Of a DNA stretch of 17,059 nt, positions 1-8,240 are shown piece after piece. Origin of the DNA: JBLHKE01 sp047619485 (GTDB lineage: Bacteria > Verrucomicrobiota > Verrucomicrobiia > Verrucomicrobiales > DEV007); assembly GCA_047619485.1 (NCBI GenBank), contig JBLHKE010000069.1, positions 1 to 17,059 on the forward strand. The letters run 5' to 3'. The position numbers and the translations under genes were made by a program. The notes below the pieces were generated by a model. It was given only the letters and a program-made list of their open reading frames with translations, had not been told where the DNA came from and searched no databases. Within the stretch, counting starts at the first letter, position 1. Each line of letters begins with the position of its first letter.

Positions 1-1261
1 GTTTCTCACCGGGCTTGTCGGGGTTCGGCGCCACCGAGGCGGTCGAGAGCGAGCGTTCGATGTCATTGTATTCCCAAACCAGTGTTCCGTCGGCAACATT
101 GATCGCAGAGAGTCGGCCGACGCCCTCGCCGTGTTCCGGATCCTGGCCGATGCTGATGTAGACTTTGCCGTCGTCGATGACCGGCGTCGCGATGCACTCG
201 CTCGCTCCGTCAAAGGTCGCATACTTGATCGGCTCGCCGTCCTCGCCGATGCGGTAGCTCGGCAGGTTGCAGTCGAACTTCCAGAGTTCTGGGAACACTA
301 GGAACCCTTCCTCATCTTCCTTCGGATCTGGATCGAAGGCGTAGCAGAAGCCATCGCCAGCGGCGAAGATCACCACGCCTTTGCCGTCGACTTCCGCGTA
401 GGCAGGGCTCGACCAGTTGCAGTGCATGATGTTCTGGCTAATCCCGGATCCTTCCTCGCCGAGCAGCTCGCCGGTTTTCAGATCGAGAGCGATCAGCGCG
501 GGAGCCTGTGGCGCAGGGATGTTGGTGTGCGACCAGTCGACACCGTTCGAGGTGGTGACGAACAACTTCCCGCCAGCAACCAGCGGGCTGCTCGACGTGA
601 TGTTGTGTGGGAACACGCCAAGTTCGGAGCGCATGTCGTACGACCAGATGACATCGGCGTCGAGCTTGCCGACCTCGACCGGTGGCTTACCCGGACCGGC
701 CATCTGCTTGCCCTCGTCCTGCGTGCCGTCGTTGCCGTTGGCCATGCCGTTCATGTCGAGGCAGACAACCTCTCCACGGTTGGTGACGATGTAGGCGCGG
801 TCGCCATCGATCGCCGCCGCTGAGCAAATCCCGAGAAACTCCCAATCAGATACTTTACCCGCACCGAGCTTTGGCACCACCAGCTGCCAGAGCAGGCTGC
901 CGTCGGCCTCGTTGAGACACATCAGGATCCCGCGATCCCCCTCGTGCTTCGGGTCGCGCGGAGACTCGTTGTTGGTTCCGACGAGAATTTTCCCGTTGGA
1001 GATCGTCGGCGTGCCATAGCTCTGCGAACCGATCTTGGCGATCCACTTCACCCCACGCGTCGTGGCAGGATCAATGTCCTCTGAGCCTTTCAGCTTCTTG
1101 CCACCCTTGATGTCGAGCGGCATCGCATCCTTGGTCGGCGAATACATGTTGCGGGACGGGCCACCGCCCCACTGCGTCCAATCATCGGCTGTCGCGATCA
1201 GTGGCAGCGCGACGCCAGCGATCGCTAGCGTGCCAAACAGTTTCTTGGTCAATTTTTTCAT
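1..1261 (-). CDS. secreted PQQ-like beta-propeller protein, 3' end off the window
   Basis: The gene starts at the ATG at 1261 (minus strand) and is open to the window edge, giving about 420 residues without a stop. The N-terminus is a Sec signal peptide: MKKLTKKLF, a hydrophobic stretch, then ALPLIATADD with cleavage probably after ATA. The mature protein begins DWTQWGGGPSRNMYSP, the usual opening of secreted PQQ-binding-like (Pyrrolo-quinoline quinone repeat, BamB-like) beta-propellers. Propeller-blade signatures follow, such as LNEADGSLLWQ, ALDLKTGEL and INVADGTLVWEY. Proteins of this type are structural propellers, often without cofactor; a true PQQ dehydrogenase role is not shown. The start lies 38 nt beyond the stop of a second propeller gene (1300-3564) on the same strand, so the two are probably co-transcribed with this one second. 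No Shine-Dalgarno sequence precedes the ATG. Substrate and partner are unknown. Confidence 0.85.
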   Translation of the reverse strand, partial: MKKLTKKLFGTLAIAGVALPLIATADDWTQWGGGPSRNMYSPTKDAMPLDIKGGKKLKGSEDIDPATTRGVKWIAKIGSQSYGTPTISNGKILVGTNNESPRDPKHEGDRGILMCLNEADGSLLWQLVVPKLGAGKVSDWEFLGICSAAAIDGDRAYIVTNRGEVVCLDMNGMANGNDGTQDEGKQMAGPGKPPVEVGKLDADVIWSYDMRSELGVFPHNITSSSPLVAGGKLFVTTSNGVDWSHTNIPAPQAPALIALDLKTGELLGEEGSGISQNIMHCNWSSPAYAEVDGKGVVIFAAGDGFCYAFDPDPKEDEEGFLVFPELWKFDCNLPSYRIGEDGEPIKYATFDGASECIATPVIDDGKVYISIGQDPEHGEGVGRLSAINVADGTLVWEYNDIERSLSTASVAPNPDKPGEK

Positions 1262-1299
1262 AAATTTGTAGGGGTCGAGTGTAAAATTTAAACGCCTGG

Positions 1300-3564
1300 C
1301 TATTTCTTCGCTGGGCTGATGCTGATGTTGTCAACGTAGACGGTCTTCTGGCTCTGCGGCGAGAAGCCGAACAAACCCGGGGCGCCTTGGGTGTGCCCCT
1401 GGAGGTGCTTGATCTCGAAGGTCGGAGCGCCCGGCTCAGCCTCGCCCTTCGGCCAGACTTTAGCGCTCACCGTCGCGGTGCCCTCGGCGTCTACTGAGAC
1501 TTGCGTCTTCATCGTGTACCAGGTCTTCGCCTTGATCGGGAACTTGATGCTCTCCTTGAGGCGCTCGTGGTTCGAACTGATCTCAATGAGGTTGGCATTG
1601 CCCTTCAACACGATCGCGTAGCGCTGGTGGATGAGACCGAGGTCTGACTTGATGCGACGGTTACCATCGGTCATCAGATCGACCTGCATGACGTAATCTT
1701 TCTCATCCGGGTGGCCGATGAAGGTGGTCGCGCGCTGGAACAAGATGTTCTCGAGCGTCTTCTCCATGACTTTATTGCCGTCGAGTTCCACCACATTCCA
1801 TTTGAAGCGCGCCCCGATCCACGGCAGCGGCGGGTAGGCGAATTTCGTGCCATCAGCGGCATCCTCATCGATATCGTAGCCCTCAAAGTCTTCCATGTAA
1901 GGCAAGTTCGGCAACACCCGCCCGCGCATCACGCCTTTGAGCTGACCCGAGCTACCCATGAACGCCCCTGCGGAGGCTTTGGCATCCGCCTTTGCGACCA
2001 GCGCGCCTCCAGCAAAATCGGCATCCATCTCCGTCTTCACCTTCGCGGTCGGCGGGATGAACTTCTTGAAGTCAGCACCTGCAACGACACCGACTTCGAC
2101 GCCGTTGGCATCGAGCGACTCGACGTGGATTTTCTGGGTGTCTCCCGGGCGCATCAGCACATCGAGCGGCACCGCACGCAGCGCCACTGGCTCGCCGCCC
2201 TTGAGAGGCTCCGACTTCGGCCACACCGGGGCGTTGATACCGGTCTGTTTGAACTTCCAGCAGTAGAGCTTCTTCGTCGTATGCATGAATAGGTGACCGT
2301 TCCAGACGATCGGCGAGCCGACGCAATTGCCGTCGAGCTTCAGGTGATGCAGGATCTTCGGATTGTCATCACTCGGCTCGATGACGTAGAGCCCCTCGAC
2401 CATGATCGGGACGAAGAGCTTGCCATCAGCATAGAGTGGCGACGCGTGAAGGTTGTCGGGGCCGAGCTTCTTCGACCAGAGGATCTCGCCACTGTCGGCA
2501 TCGATGCAGTCGAGTTCTCCCGTCTTGACCGTCTGGTAGACGCGGTTGCCAACGAGGACGGGCGAACTGGTGAACATGTTGACCTCAGTGTTACGCCACA
2601 CTTCCGACTCCTTACCGAGAACCTTCTCCTCAACGCCGTCGAACGAGTCGGGGATCTGGATCGAGACCATGCGTCCCTCCTCGGTGGTGTCGAGGTTCTC
2701 TTTTCCGTGTGGGCAGATGATGGTGTCTTTGTAGATGACCGGGCTGGAGTTCACCCCGCCATAGCTCATCTGGAAGCGCCACAACGGCTTGCCGTCGAGG
2801 ACATTCACACAGACCATGTTGCCACAGCCGGTTCCTGCGTAGAACACGCGCTTGCCGTTGCGGGTCTCGACGATCGGCGTCGAGAACGAACTATCTTTTG
2901 GTCCGACACCAGGTTCGGAAACCCAGACGAGATCGCCACTGACTTTGTCGAACGCATAGAAACGATCACGCGCCGGCCCCTGCTTGCCCCAGTAGCTGGT
3001 GATGCAGTGCATGATGACGAGGTTGCCCTCGACGATCGGAGCGCCGGTGCGCCCGTTTGGAAAAGTAAGTCGACCGAAGCGCTCCATCATCGAGTGCTCC
3101 CAAAGGATCTTGCCGTCGCGGCTCACCCCGACGAAGCGCCCGTTGGTCGTCTGCGCGTAGATGTTGCCGGTCTCTGGATCGATCGCCGGGGCGCCAATCG
3201 AGTAGCGGTTATAAATCGTGTCGCTGATGTAGTCACGGAACTTCAGCTCCCACGTCTCCTTACCGGTAGCGGCATCGAGCGCGGTCAAGGTTTCGACAAG
3301 TTCTTCGCGCTCCCCGCGATACCCCATCACCACCATCTGTCCGTTGTGGACAACCGGCGCACCACGGCCTTGCAGGTCGTAGGTCCATGCGGGCTCCTCA
3401 TCGAACTCCCAGCCTTCGTAGGTCTCGGTAGCGGTGCCATTCTGGTTGGGGCCGCGCCAGCCATACCACTGGATTTCCTCGGCGGGTAACGCTTGGCTCC
3501 CTAACAGAAAACTACCAGCGACGGCAGCGAGAAGGGGAAATGGGGGGCTGTTTGGTTTTTTCAT
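1300..3564 (-). CDS. secreted PQQ-like beta-propeller protein with C-terminal lectin-like domain
   Basis: 754 residues from the ATG at 3564. An ATG at 3642 is in frame, but its extra 26 residues look non-coding, whereas 3564 begins a clean signal peptide (MKKPNSPPFPLLAAVAGSFL, cleavage near ALPAEE). Residues about 30-440 form a PQQ-like beta-propeller: IQWYGWRGPNQNGTA at the entry, then repeated blade motifs such as LDAATGKETWELK, DKVSGDLVWV, VLDGKPLWRF, DADSGEILWSKK. About 455-550 is a beta-rich linker. About 555-752 looks like a LamG/jelly-roll fold: it opens YMEDFEGYD and ends TVYVDNISISPAKK, as in extracellular concanavalin-like modules that follow propellers in Planctomycetes and Verrucomicrobia proteins. 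It is first in a probable two-gene unit with the propeller gene at 1-1261. The role is probably extracellular or periplasmic binding; no catalytic residues can be named. Confidence 0.88.
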   Translation of the reverse strand: MKKPNSPPFPLLAAVAGSFLLGSQALPAEEIQWYGWRGPNQNGTATETYEGWEFDEEPAWTYDLQGRGAPVVHNGQMVVMGYRGEREELVETLTALDAATGKETWELKFRDYISDTIYNRYSIGAPAIDPETGNIYAQTTNGRFVGVSRDGKILWEHSMMERFGRLTFPNGRTGAPIVEGNLVIMHCITSYWGKQGPARDRFYAFDKVSGDLVWVSEPGVGPKDSSFSTPIVETRNGKRVFYAGTGCGNMVCVNVLDGKPLWRFQMSYGGVNSSPVIYKDTIICPHGKENLDTTEEGRMVSIQIPDSFDGVEEKVLGKESEVWRNTEVNMFTSSPVLVGNRVYQTVKTGELDCIDADSGEILWSKKLGPDNLHASPLYADGKLFVPIMVEGLYVIEPSDDNPKILHHLKLDGNCVGSPIVWNGHLFMHTTKKLYCWKFKQTGINAPVWPKSEPLKGGEPVALRAVPLDVLMRPGDTQKIHVESLDANGVEVGVVAGADFKKFIPPTAKVKTEMDADFAGGALVAKADAKASAGAFMGSSGQLKGVMRGRVLPNLPYMEDFEGYDIDEDAADGTKFAYPPLPWIGARFKWNVVELDGNKVMEKTLENILFQRATTFIGHPDEKDYVMQVDLMTDGNRRIKSDLGLIHQRYAIVLKGNANLIEISSNHERLKESIKFPIKAKTWYTMKTQVSVDAEGTATVSAKVWPKGEAEPGAPTFEIKHLQGHTQGAPGLFGFSPQSQKTVYVDNISISPAKK

Positions 3565-3604
3565 GCGGTAGGCGTTGGAGTTGGCTCGGCAGGGATTCGT
3601 TAAC

Positions 3605-3634
3605 GGAACTTGAATTAAGCCCCAATCAGCGACT
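3605..3634 (+). promoter_or_regulatory. weak candidate ECF-type promoter ahead of the sigma gene
   Basis: GGAACTT at 3605-3611 matches the -35 element favoured by many RpoE-like ECF sigma factors. A CGACT sequence lies 18 nt further on at 3630-3634, about 120 nt before the sigma gene start. ECF regulons are often autoregulated, so the position makes sense, but the -10 match is poor and the spacing is slightly long. The divergent propeller gene may use a separate AATAAT -10-like box on the minus strand at 3645-3650, without a clear -35. Confidence 0.2.
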
Positions 3635-3689
3635 CCCAGCAACGATTATTTCCAACTCCCCCCGATACAAAAATCACACGAAAAAAACA

Positions 3690-3709
3690 AACAAAACAAA
3701 CAAAACGAA
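3690..3709 (+). repeat. A/C-rich leader element, copy 1 (ahead of the sigma gene)
   Basis: A 20-nt element, AACAAAACAAAC followed by AAAACGAA, inside an A/C-rich, almost T-free tract (3681-3709). It starts 68 nt before the sigma factor ATG. An 18/20-identical copy lies at 4870-4889, 74 nt before the PDZ gene. The function is unknown; possibilities are an unstructured A-rich ribosome-loading leader, a regulator site, or part of a promoter. Confidence 0.6.
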
Positions 3710-3757
3710 GCTCCGGTTGCGCTTCTTGAGTGAAAGGTAAAATGTGAAACCGCAGCA

Positions 3758-4288
3758 ATGGAAAATTCAGACAGCCCAGAGGCATGGAAGCGATGGTTTC
3801 GTGAAAATGGTTCCAGACTCCTGCTGTTCTCCCGTCAGCAGACTCGCAGCCAAGCAGACGCTCAGGACGTCCTCCAAGAGGCCATCGTGCGGCTTTGGCG
3901 CACGGCGGGCTCCGACCCGGATGCGTTGCCACCTTCCCTACCACTCGCCTACACCTCCATCCGACACACCGCGATCGACCTCGCGCGGCGCAACATCCGC
4001 CGCACCAAACGTGAGCAGAAGTCGGAGTACATCGTCGATGAGTTCTCTGAATCGTCTGATTGGTTTGGCACGGCCTCGCTAGAAGAAAAAGAACGCAACG
4101 CCGTGATTGCGGAAGCAATCCAAGTCCTGCCGGAGAAATTCAAAGAAGTCCTGACTCTAAAGATCTGGGGTGACCTCACCTTCGCCCAAATCGCTGACAC
4201 CTTAAACATCCCGATGAACACGGCCGCGTCGCGCTACCGCTACGCGCTCGGAGCTCTCCGCAAGACGGTGAAATCATCAAATTTTTGA
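3758..4288 (+). CDS. ECF-type sigma-70 family RNA polymerase sigma factor
   Basis: 176 residues, typical ECF (group IV) length, with only the two core domains. Sigma region 2 spans about residues 13-85, with the DAQDVLQEAIVRLWR helix (34-48) that binds core polymerase and the following AYTSIRHTAIDLARR segment that corresponds to the -10 recognition helix. Region 4 spans about 120-168: LPEKFKEVLTLKIWGDLT then the helix-turn-helix FAQIADTLNIPMNTAASRYRYAL that would read the -35 element. The linker between them (86-115) is acidic. The next gene starts 16 nt after the stop and encodes a one-pass membrane protein, the usual place for a cognate anti-sigma factor. No Shine-Dalgarno sequence is visible ahead of the ATG at 3758; the leader carries an A/C-rich element at 3690-3709. 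The stimulus is unknown, but its neighbours suggest envelope sensing. Confidence 0.93.
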   Translation: MENSDSPEAWKRWFRENGSRLLLFSRQQTRSQADAQDVLQEAIVRLWRTAGSDPDALPPSLPLAYTSIRHTAIDLARRNIRRTKREQKSEYIVDEFSESSDWFGTASLEEKERNAVIAEAIQVLPEKFKEVLTLKIWGDLTFAQIADTLNIPMNTAASRYRYALGALRKTVKSSNF

Positions 4289-4304
4289 AAAACCGAATCC
4301 CATC

Positions 4305-4847
4305 ATGAATCCAGAAGAACAGGAACTCGAAAAGTTCGAACAGAAACTGAAACTATTGGTTCCAGCAGAACCGAGTCAGGTTCTCACTTCGCGAATCTTT
4401 GCAGCGTTCGAAACGCCGTTGGAAGACGCGCCGGCATCAATCGGCGGTGACATCATCGAGATGCCCGTATCGAAATCCACCTCGTCGTGGTCACAACCTT
4501 TCGCGGCAGCAGCGGCGGTCGCGTTGATCGCTGGGATCATGGCGCTAATCGGCTTGAGCCGTCCGGACGGAACGCCGAAGGTGACCACGGATAATACGAA
4601 ACTCGCACCTCCAATTGGGGAAGCTATCGATGCCCAACCAGTGAAGTTCGTCCCCGCCGGGGCTCAGAACATCTACAAAGGAACCAACGTTGACGGCATC
4701 GTCTTCACCGAAGACCGCCTCCCGATGCAAGCGGTGCGCCACCAGTTCATCGATACCTACATCTGGGAAAATCCGGTAGACGGCTCCCGGGTCGAAGTCC
4801 AGGTGCCAGTGGAGCGCGTGCGCTACATCCCAGTGCCTACCGACTAA
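4305..4847 (+). CDS. putative membrane-bound anti-sigma partner
   Basis: 180 residues. The N-terminal 62 residues are charged and predicted cytoplasmic (EEQELEKFEQKLKLLVPAEP). A single hydrophobic helix lies at about 66-84 (PFAAAAAVALIAGIMALIGL), followed by about 95 predicted periplasmic residues ending in a beta-rich segment (RHQFIDTYIWENPVDGSRV ... VRYIPVPTD). The gene lies 16 nt after an ECF sigma gene, and this topology and position fit an anti-sigma factor. No HxxxCxxC zinc anti-sigma motif is present, so if it is an anti-sigma factor it is not of the zinc type. The assignment therefore rests on context and topology, not on sequence. No Shine-Dalgarno sequence is seen. The downstream PDZ gene is 96 nt away. 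Confidence 0.75.
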   Translation: MNPEEQELEKFEQKLKLLVPAEPSQVLTSRIFAAFETPLEDAPASIGGDIIEMPVSKSTSSWSQPFAAAAAVALIAGIMALIGLSRPDGTPKVTTDNTKLAPPIGEAIDAQPVKFVPAGAQNIYKGTNVDGIVFTEDRLPMQAVRHQFIDTYIWENPVDGSRVEVQVPVERVRYIPVPTD

Positions 4848-4858
4848 ATTCAGACAGG

Positions 4859-4943
4859 AAACACAAACGAACAAAACAAACCGAACGAAAACCAAAATAA
4901 CCAAAGCAAACGACGATCGCGTCGAACCAACCAAACCAATTCT
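4859..4943 (+). promoter_or_regulatory. A/C-rich leader of the PDZ gene, with repeat copy 2 and a small hairpin
   Basis: This gap between the anti-sigma-like gene and the PDZ gene is strongly A/C-rich on the coding strand. It contains the second copy of the leader element at 4870-4889 (AACAAAACAAAC CG AACGAA). It also holds a perfect 5-bp hairpin with a 4-nt loop, CGACG ATCG CGTCG, at 4911-4924, about 20 nt before the ATG. No Shine-Dalgarno sequence and no clear sigma-70 promoter were found. It may be an untranslated region inside one operon or a separate regulated start. Confidence 0.45.
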
Positions 4944-5987
4944 ATGAAAACGAATCCCACATCCCTACTGCGTGTTGTTGTTGTGTTAGCGATGCTGGGT
5001 TCCCAAGCGCGCGCCCAGCAAACTGAAGCCGAAGCCGAGGCGGTCGCCGATGGCAAATCCAGAATCTCCATCGAGGTGAACGGCAAAAAAATCGGGACGG
5101 ACGGCAGCGGTGGAACCATCACCCTCCGCAGCGATGGCGATGAGATTGAAATCGACGACGACGGCAAAGCCGGGGATCGTGTCAAAAAGAGCGATGCCGC
5201 TGATAAGATCGCGTGGCTCGGGGTGAAGAACACCGCGGTCAGCCCGGAACTCGCATCACAACTCGACCTCGAAGGCGGAGCCGTCGTCGAGATGGTGATG
5301 CCTGACAGCCCAGCCGATCGTGCAGGCCTTCAGGAATATGACATCATCACCGCTATCGGCGATCGGACGATCAAATCGCCCGAGGAACTCGCCAGCGCCA
5401 TCCGTGCCAAGAAGCCGGGTGCCAAGGTGGGCTTCTCAGTCATCCGCAAGAGCAAACCACTCGCCCTCACGGCAACCCTCGGCAACCGCCCGCAGATGCC
5501 AAAAAACCAGCAAGCTGGATTCCACGACCTGCAGCTAAACGGCAACCCCGAGGACATGCGCGTGCGCATCGAGAAGATCCAACGAGAGATGCTCAACGGC
5601 ATGAAGCTGCGCATCAATGGCGCCAACCTCCCCGACATCGGTGCCGGTGGCGACATCGTCCACATGAGTAGCAAATCGACCAGTTTCAGCGATGGCAACG
5701 GTTCGATCACCGTGACCACCAAGAACGGCAGCACCCAGATCGAAGCCAAAGACGCCGACGGTAACCTTCTCTACAAGGGACCGGCAGAGACCGAAGATGA
5801 CCGCAACAATCTGCCGCCAGAAGTCCTGGAGAAACTCGAGCGATTCGAGACCATGAAAGTCGACATCGACACCAAAGGGTTTGAGAAAAAAGTGCTCCCC
5901 CCTGCCCTTGATCTACCGGAGCCCAAGCCGGCCGAGCCAAACAAAGAGGAAACGTCGGCAACCATCCGCGAACGCTCCGCCTCGTAG
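4944..5987 (+). CDS. secreted PDZ-domain protein without protease domain
   Basis: 347 residues. Sec signal peptide at 1-25 (MKTNPTSLLRVVVVLAMLGS, cleavage near ARAQQ). Residues 40-75 form a short acidic, beta-rich stretch. A PDZ domain spans about 88-183: AWLGVKN at the start, then the carboxylate-binding region and VVEMVMPDSPADRAGLQEYD, IITAIGDRTIKSPEELASAI and VGFSVIRKSKPLAL, all as in HtrA/DegP PDZ domains. No trypsin-like GNSGG motif or His-Asp-Ser triad is present, so it is an adaptor or sensor, not a protease. The C-terminal third contains an amphipathic helix (205-220), a beta segment (NGSITVTTKNGSTQIEAK, DADGNLLYKGP) and a charged proline-rich tail. It follows the sigma and putative anti-sigma genes on the same strand and is closed by the terminator at 6022. 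A role in sensing misfolded envelope proteins is an inference from context. Confidence 0.88.
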   Translation: MKTNPTSLLRVVVVLAMLGSQARAQQTEAEAEAVADGKSRISIEVNGKKIGTDGSGGTITLRSDGDEIEIDDDGKAGDRVKKSDAADKIAWLGVKNTAVSPELASQLDLEGGAVVEMVMPDSPADRAGLQEYDIITAIGDRTIKSPEELASAIRAKKPGAKVGFSVIRKSKPLALTATLGNRPQMPKNQQAGFHDLQLNGNPEDMRVRIEKIQREMLNGMKLRINGANLPDIGAGGDIVHMSSKSTSFSDGNGSITVTTKNGSTQIEAKDADGNLLYKGPAETEDDRNNLPPEVLEKLERFETMKVDIDTKGFEKKVLPPALDLPEPKPAEPNKEETSATIRERSAS

Positions 5988-6021
5988 CGGGAGCCTCATC
6001 AATCACGACAACAACACGTGG

Positions 6022-6061
6022 GTGCGGTGTCCTCGGTTTCGAGGCGCCGCACAATTGTTTT
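6022..6061 (+). terminator. intrinsic terminator of the sigma/PDZ unit
   Basis: GTGCGG at 6022 pairs with CCGCAC ending at 6052. The inner stem continues through two G-T wobbles and one bulged C to CTCG/CGAG, closed by a GTTT loop. AATTGTTTT follows directly. It lies 34 nt after the PDZ stop, between convergent genes. The rest of the gap (6062-6191) shows only a small CCGCCA/TGGCGG stem near 6128-6147 and nothing I can name. Confidence 0.8.
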
Positions 6062-6191
6062 AGGCATAAACCGCCCCGGTCGTTCCAGACGGCACTGATG
6101 GCGGCCCGGTGGTGATCCGATTGGTTCCGCCAGCGAGCGTGGCGGTGGGACTGTTGGCGGTCTTGTCGAGATCCGTCGGGCGAGTGGGCAC

Positions 6192-8159
6192 CTATTTCAG
6201 CTGCCAACTCTCGTCGAAAAACCCCGCGGCTGCAATTCGCCCCGGGCGCTGGCTACCAGACTTCTCTGACAGATCAATGATCGCCCAATCGGGTAGCTTC
6301 GGCACCTGTCGGGCGTTGTTGAGGTAGTCGTACTCGCGATAGGTAAAGCTGCTGTTGAGGACAATGTAGCGTTCCGGGTTGAGCGGGTTCGGGTAGACCA
6401 TGATCAGCGCGTGCGACTTCGCATCATAGCTTTTATCTCCGACGCGGATCGTTTTTGCATCCCATTTGATCGGTAGCTGGTCGGCGATTTTTGCCAGCAG
6501 CGCATTGCTCGATGGATTCCCCCAAAACACGAGGTTGTGATCGGCGATGTCTTTCTCGCTGACCTCCTTGTCGCTCTTGACCCGCGCATCGCCACGGAAT
6601 TGCTGCCGCCAGTGGGTGATCGCCCGCGCACGCTCCGCCCTCTCCCAGTCGCCAAACTTTGTCGGATCCTCGCCAGTCGGCGCAACGAACATGAACGAGT
6701 CCATGAAGGCATCATCGATTGGTCCCTGCAGAGCCGGTTTTTTCGCGAGTCTTTCCTTCGGCTTGCCGAGTTTCCAAACATCGCCTTCCCTGACGAAATG
6801 CGTTTCGGCTCGGTTGAGGTCGAAGGGCATCTCGATGGTATGTCCATCTATCGAAAACTCCTGCCCGTCGCGCTGCAGTGGGGAGTCGAACGGACTTTCT
6901 GGTAGCATCGTTAGTGCGGTGATGTTCGTCGTCTTGATTTCGATCCCCTTCCCGGTTCGCGTGGTCTCGAAGGCCGCACGTTTCCAGTGCTCCCCCATCC
7001 GGTCGATGCGCAGCCAGTGGCTGGTGCTGTAGCGCAGCGTGTAGGTCTCGAAAGCGATCGCGTCGCGCGACCAGGGTTGCGGCGTCGCGACGATCTTGTC
7101 GAGCCGGGCAGCGATGTCCGTCTTCGAGTCGGGGTGGATCTTGTGGGCGACTCCAGGGCCGATGATGTGTGTCAATTCCATCCCGCGTGCCCGCATCGCT
7201 ATCGCCATGATGTCGGCGGCCTGTTTCTGCCGATCGACCTCTCCCGAGTAGGCGACTGTCGGTAGGTCGCGAAGATTGAGAGCGTAGCCGGTGCAGTCGT
7301 AGAGTTGCCACAGCTTCTTTTCCCACGGAGTCGGATTCAAGGTTTCCCCCTGGAAGGACTTGAGGAACTCGGGCGTCTCAGAAAAACCCGCCCCGGGATT
7401 CGCCGCACACCAGAGGCTCGGGTAGTGCACTGCGAACTGCCAACAGGCCGCACCGCCCATCGAAAACCCCCGCACCAAAATGCGTTTGTCGGCGACTTTG
7501 TAACCCGCTTTCACATGCTTCAGTGCTTCTAAGCAATCGATCTCACCAGCAAACTTGTTTGCATTCGAGTAGCGCGCATACGGGTGCAGCATGATCGTGT
7601 CTGCGGGCGCGTACTGCCCGATCTTCGTCATTCGCTCCTGCATGAACGCCACCTCATTGGTGCGCTCACCACGACCGTGAAACCAGAAATCCAACCGGTA
7701 CTCTTGCACCTTACCGAAGTGGTAGTGCTCCGGAATCACGAGACCGTAAGGCTGCACAGAACCATCGATCTTCGAACGAAATCCGCGCACTACTAGCCCC
7801 TTCTGTCGTGTCCACGGCGAGGTATTCGCCTTCAGAGCCGCCGCCCGTCTCATCCCGATCGCCAGCTGTTCGTGCGCCCATTTCAGCTCCACCGGTTTTT
7901 GAAACTCATTGTAATCGAGCGCATAGCGCACCGCCTTGTGGAAGATCGCCACATCCGGCAAGAGTCGATGCCGCTTGATCTCGTCCATCGCAACTGCGAG
8001 CTGATCCAGCTCCGCTTTCAATAAAACCCGCTCCGCCTCCGGCACTCCAATCCCCGCTGGTGGGATGCGCCGCACTTTCTCTGGGACATTGTCAGCCAAT
8101 CCGTCAGCTTGCGCGATTGAAACGAGAAAGAAGAAGGCCAAGAGGAATCTGTGGATCAT
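6192..8159 (-). CDS. secreted serine hydrolase, prolyl oligopeptidase/esterase-like alpha/beta fold
   Basis: 655 residues. Signal peptide MIHRFLLAFFFLVSIAQADG. Residues 22-110 are helical and charged. The alpha/beta-hydrolase core spans about 120-350: HGRGE at 161-165 in the oxyanion-hole position, the nucleophile elbow GFSMGG with Ser233, VAYSGEVDRQKQAAD giving Asp309 as likely acid, and GPGVAHKIHPDS giving His339 (or His342) as likely base. The rest (360-655) is an additional domain with beta-rich segments and a final alpha/beta segment (DHNLVFWGNPSSNALL, ALIMVYPNPLNPERYIVLNS) resembling the C-terminal part of large secreted verrucomicrobial and planctomycetal peptidases/esterases. Substrate is not deducible: peptide or carbohydrate ester are both possible. 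It is transcribed alone, convergent with the PDZ gene. The start has a weak AAGG 6 nt upstream and a TATAAT box 82 nt upstream. Confidence 0.85.
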   Translation of the reverse strand: MIHRFLLAFFFLVSIAQADGLADNVPEKVRRIPPAGIGVPEAERVLLKAELDQLAVAMDEIKRHRLLPDVAIFHKAVRYALDYNEFQKPVELKWAHEQLAIGMRRAAALKANTSPWTRQKGLVVRGFRSKIDGSVQPYGLVIPEHYHFGKVQEYRLDFWFHGRGERTNEVAFMQERMTKIGQYAPADTIMLHPYARYSNANKFAGEIDCLEALKHVKAGYKVADKRILVRGFSMGGAACWQFAVHYPSLWCAANPGAGFSETPEFLKSFQGETLNPTPWEKKLWQLYDCTGYALNLRDLPTVAYSGEVDRQKQAADIMAIAMRARGMELTHIIGPGVAHKIHPDSKTDIAARLDKIVATPQPWSRDAIAFETYTLRYSTSHWLRIDRMGEHWKRAAFETTRTGKGIEIKTTNITALTMLPESPFDSPLQRDGQEFSIDGHTIEMPFDLNRAETHFVREGDVWKLGKPKERLAKKPALQGPIDDAFMDSFMFVAPTGEDPTKFGDWERAERARAITHWRQQFRGDARVKSDKEVSEKDIADHNLVFWGNPSSNALLAKIADQLPIKWDAKTIRVGDKSYDAKSHALIMVYPNPLNPERYIVLNSSFTYREYDYLNNARQVPKLPDWAIIDLSEKSGSQRPGRIAAAGFFDESWQLK

Positions 8160-8240
8160 CCTGCCTTGTCCCAGAAATCTACGCGGCAGTCAAGCAAGCC
8201 ATTCCCAACTTCCTTCCGCCAACTAGCGGCCTAGCCACTT

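Noticed and set aside
2293..3489. Open frame of 398 codons on the plus strand
   Set aside because: It is antisense to the well-supported propeller gene, and its composition (rich in D, R, V, H and A) is what a mirrored GC-rich gene gives. There is no domain or signal peptide.
3565..3642. Longer N-terminus for the second propeller protein (ATG at 3642)
   Set aside because: The extra 26 residues precede a clean signal peptide starting at 3564 and look like untranslated spacer.
3615..4118. Open frame of 167 codons on the minus strand over the sigma gene start
   Set aside because: It is the shadow of the sigma gene, which has clear region 2 and region 4 motifs on the plus strand.
6128..6147. 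Small stem CCGCCA/TGGCGG as a terminator for the hydrolase gene
   Set aside because: No T-run follows on the minus strand, so termination is not supported.
5707..6207. Open frame of 166 codons on the minus strand, spanning the terminator
   Set aside because: It is antisense to the PDZ gene and crosses the terminator hairpin. The translation is low-complexity, rich in R, H and S, with no motif.
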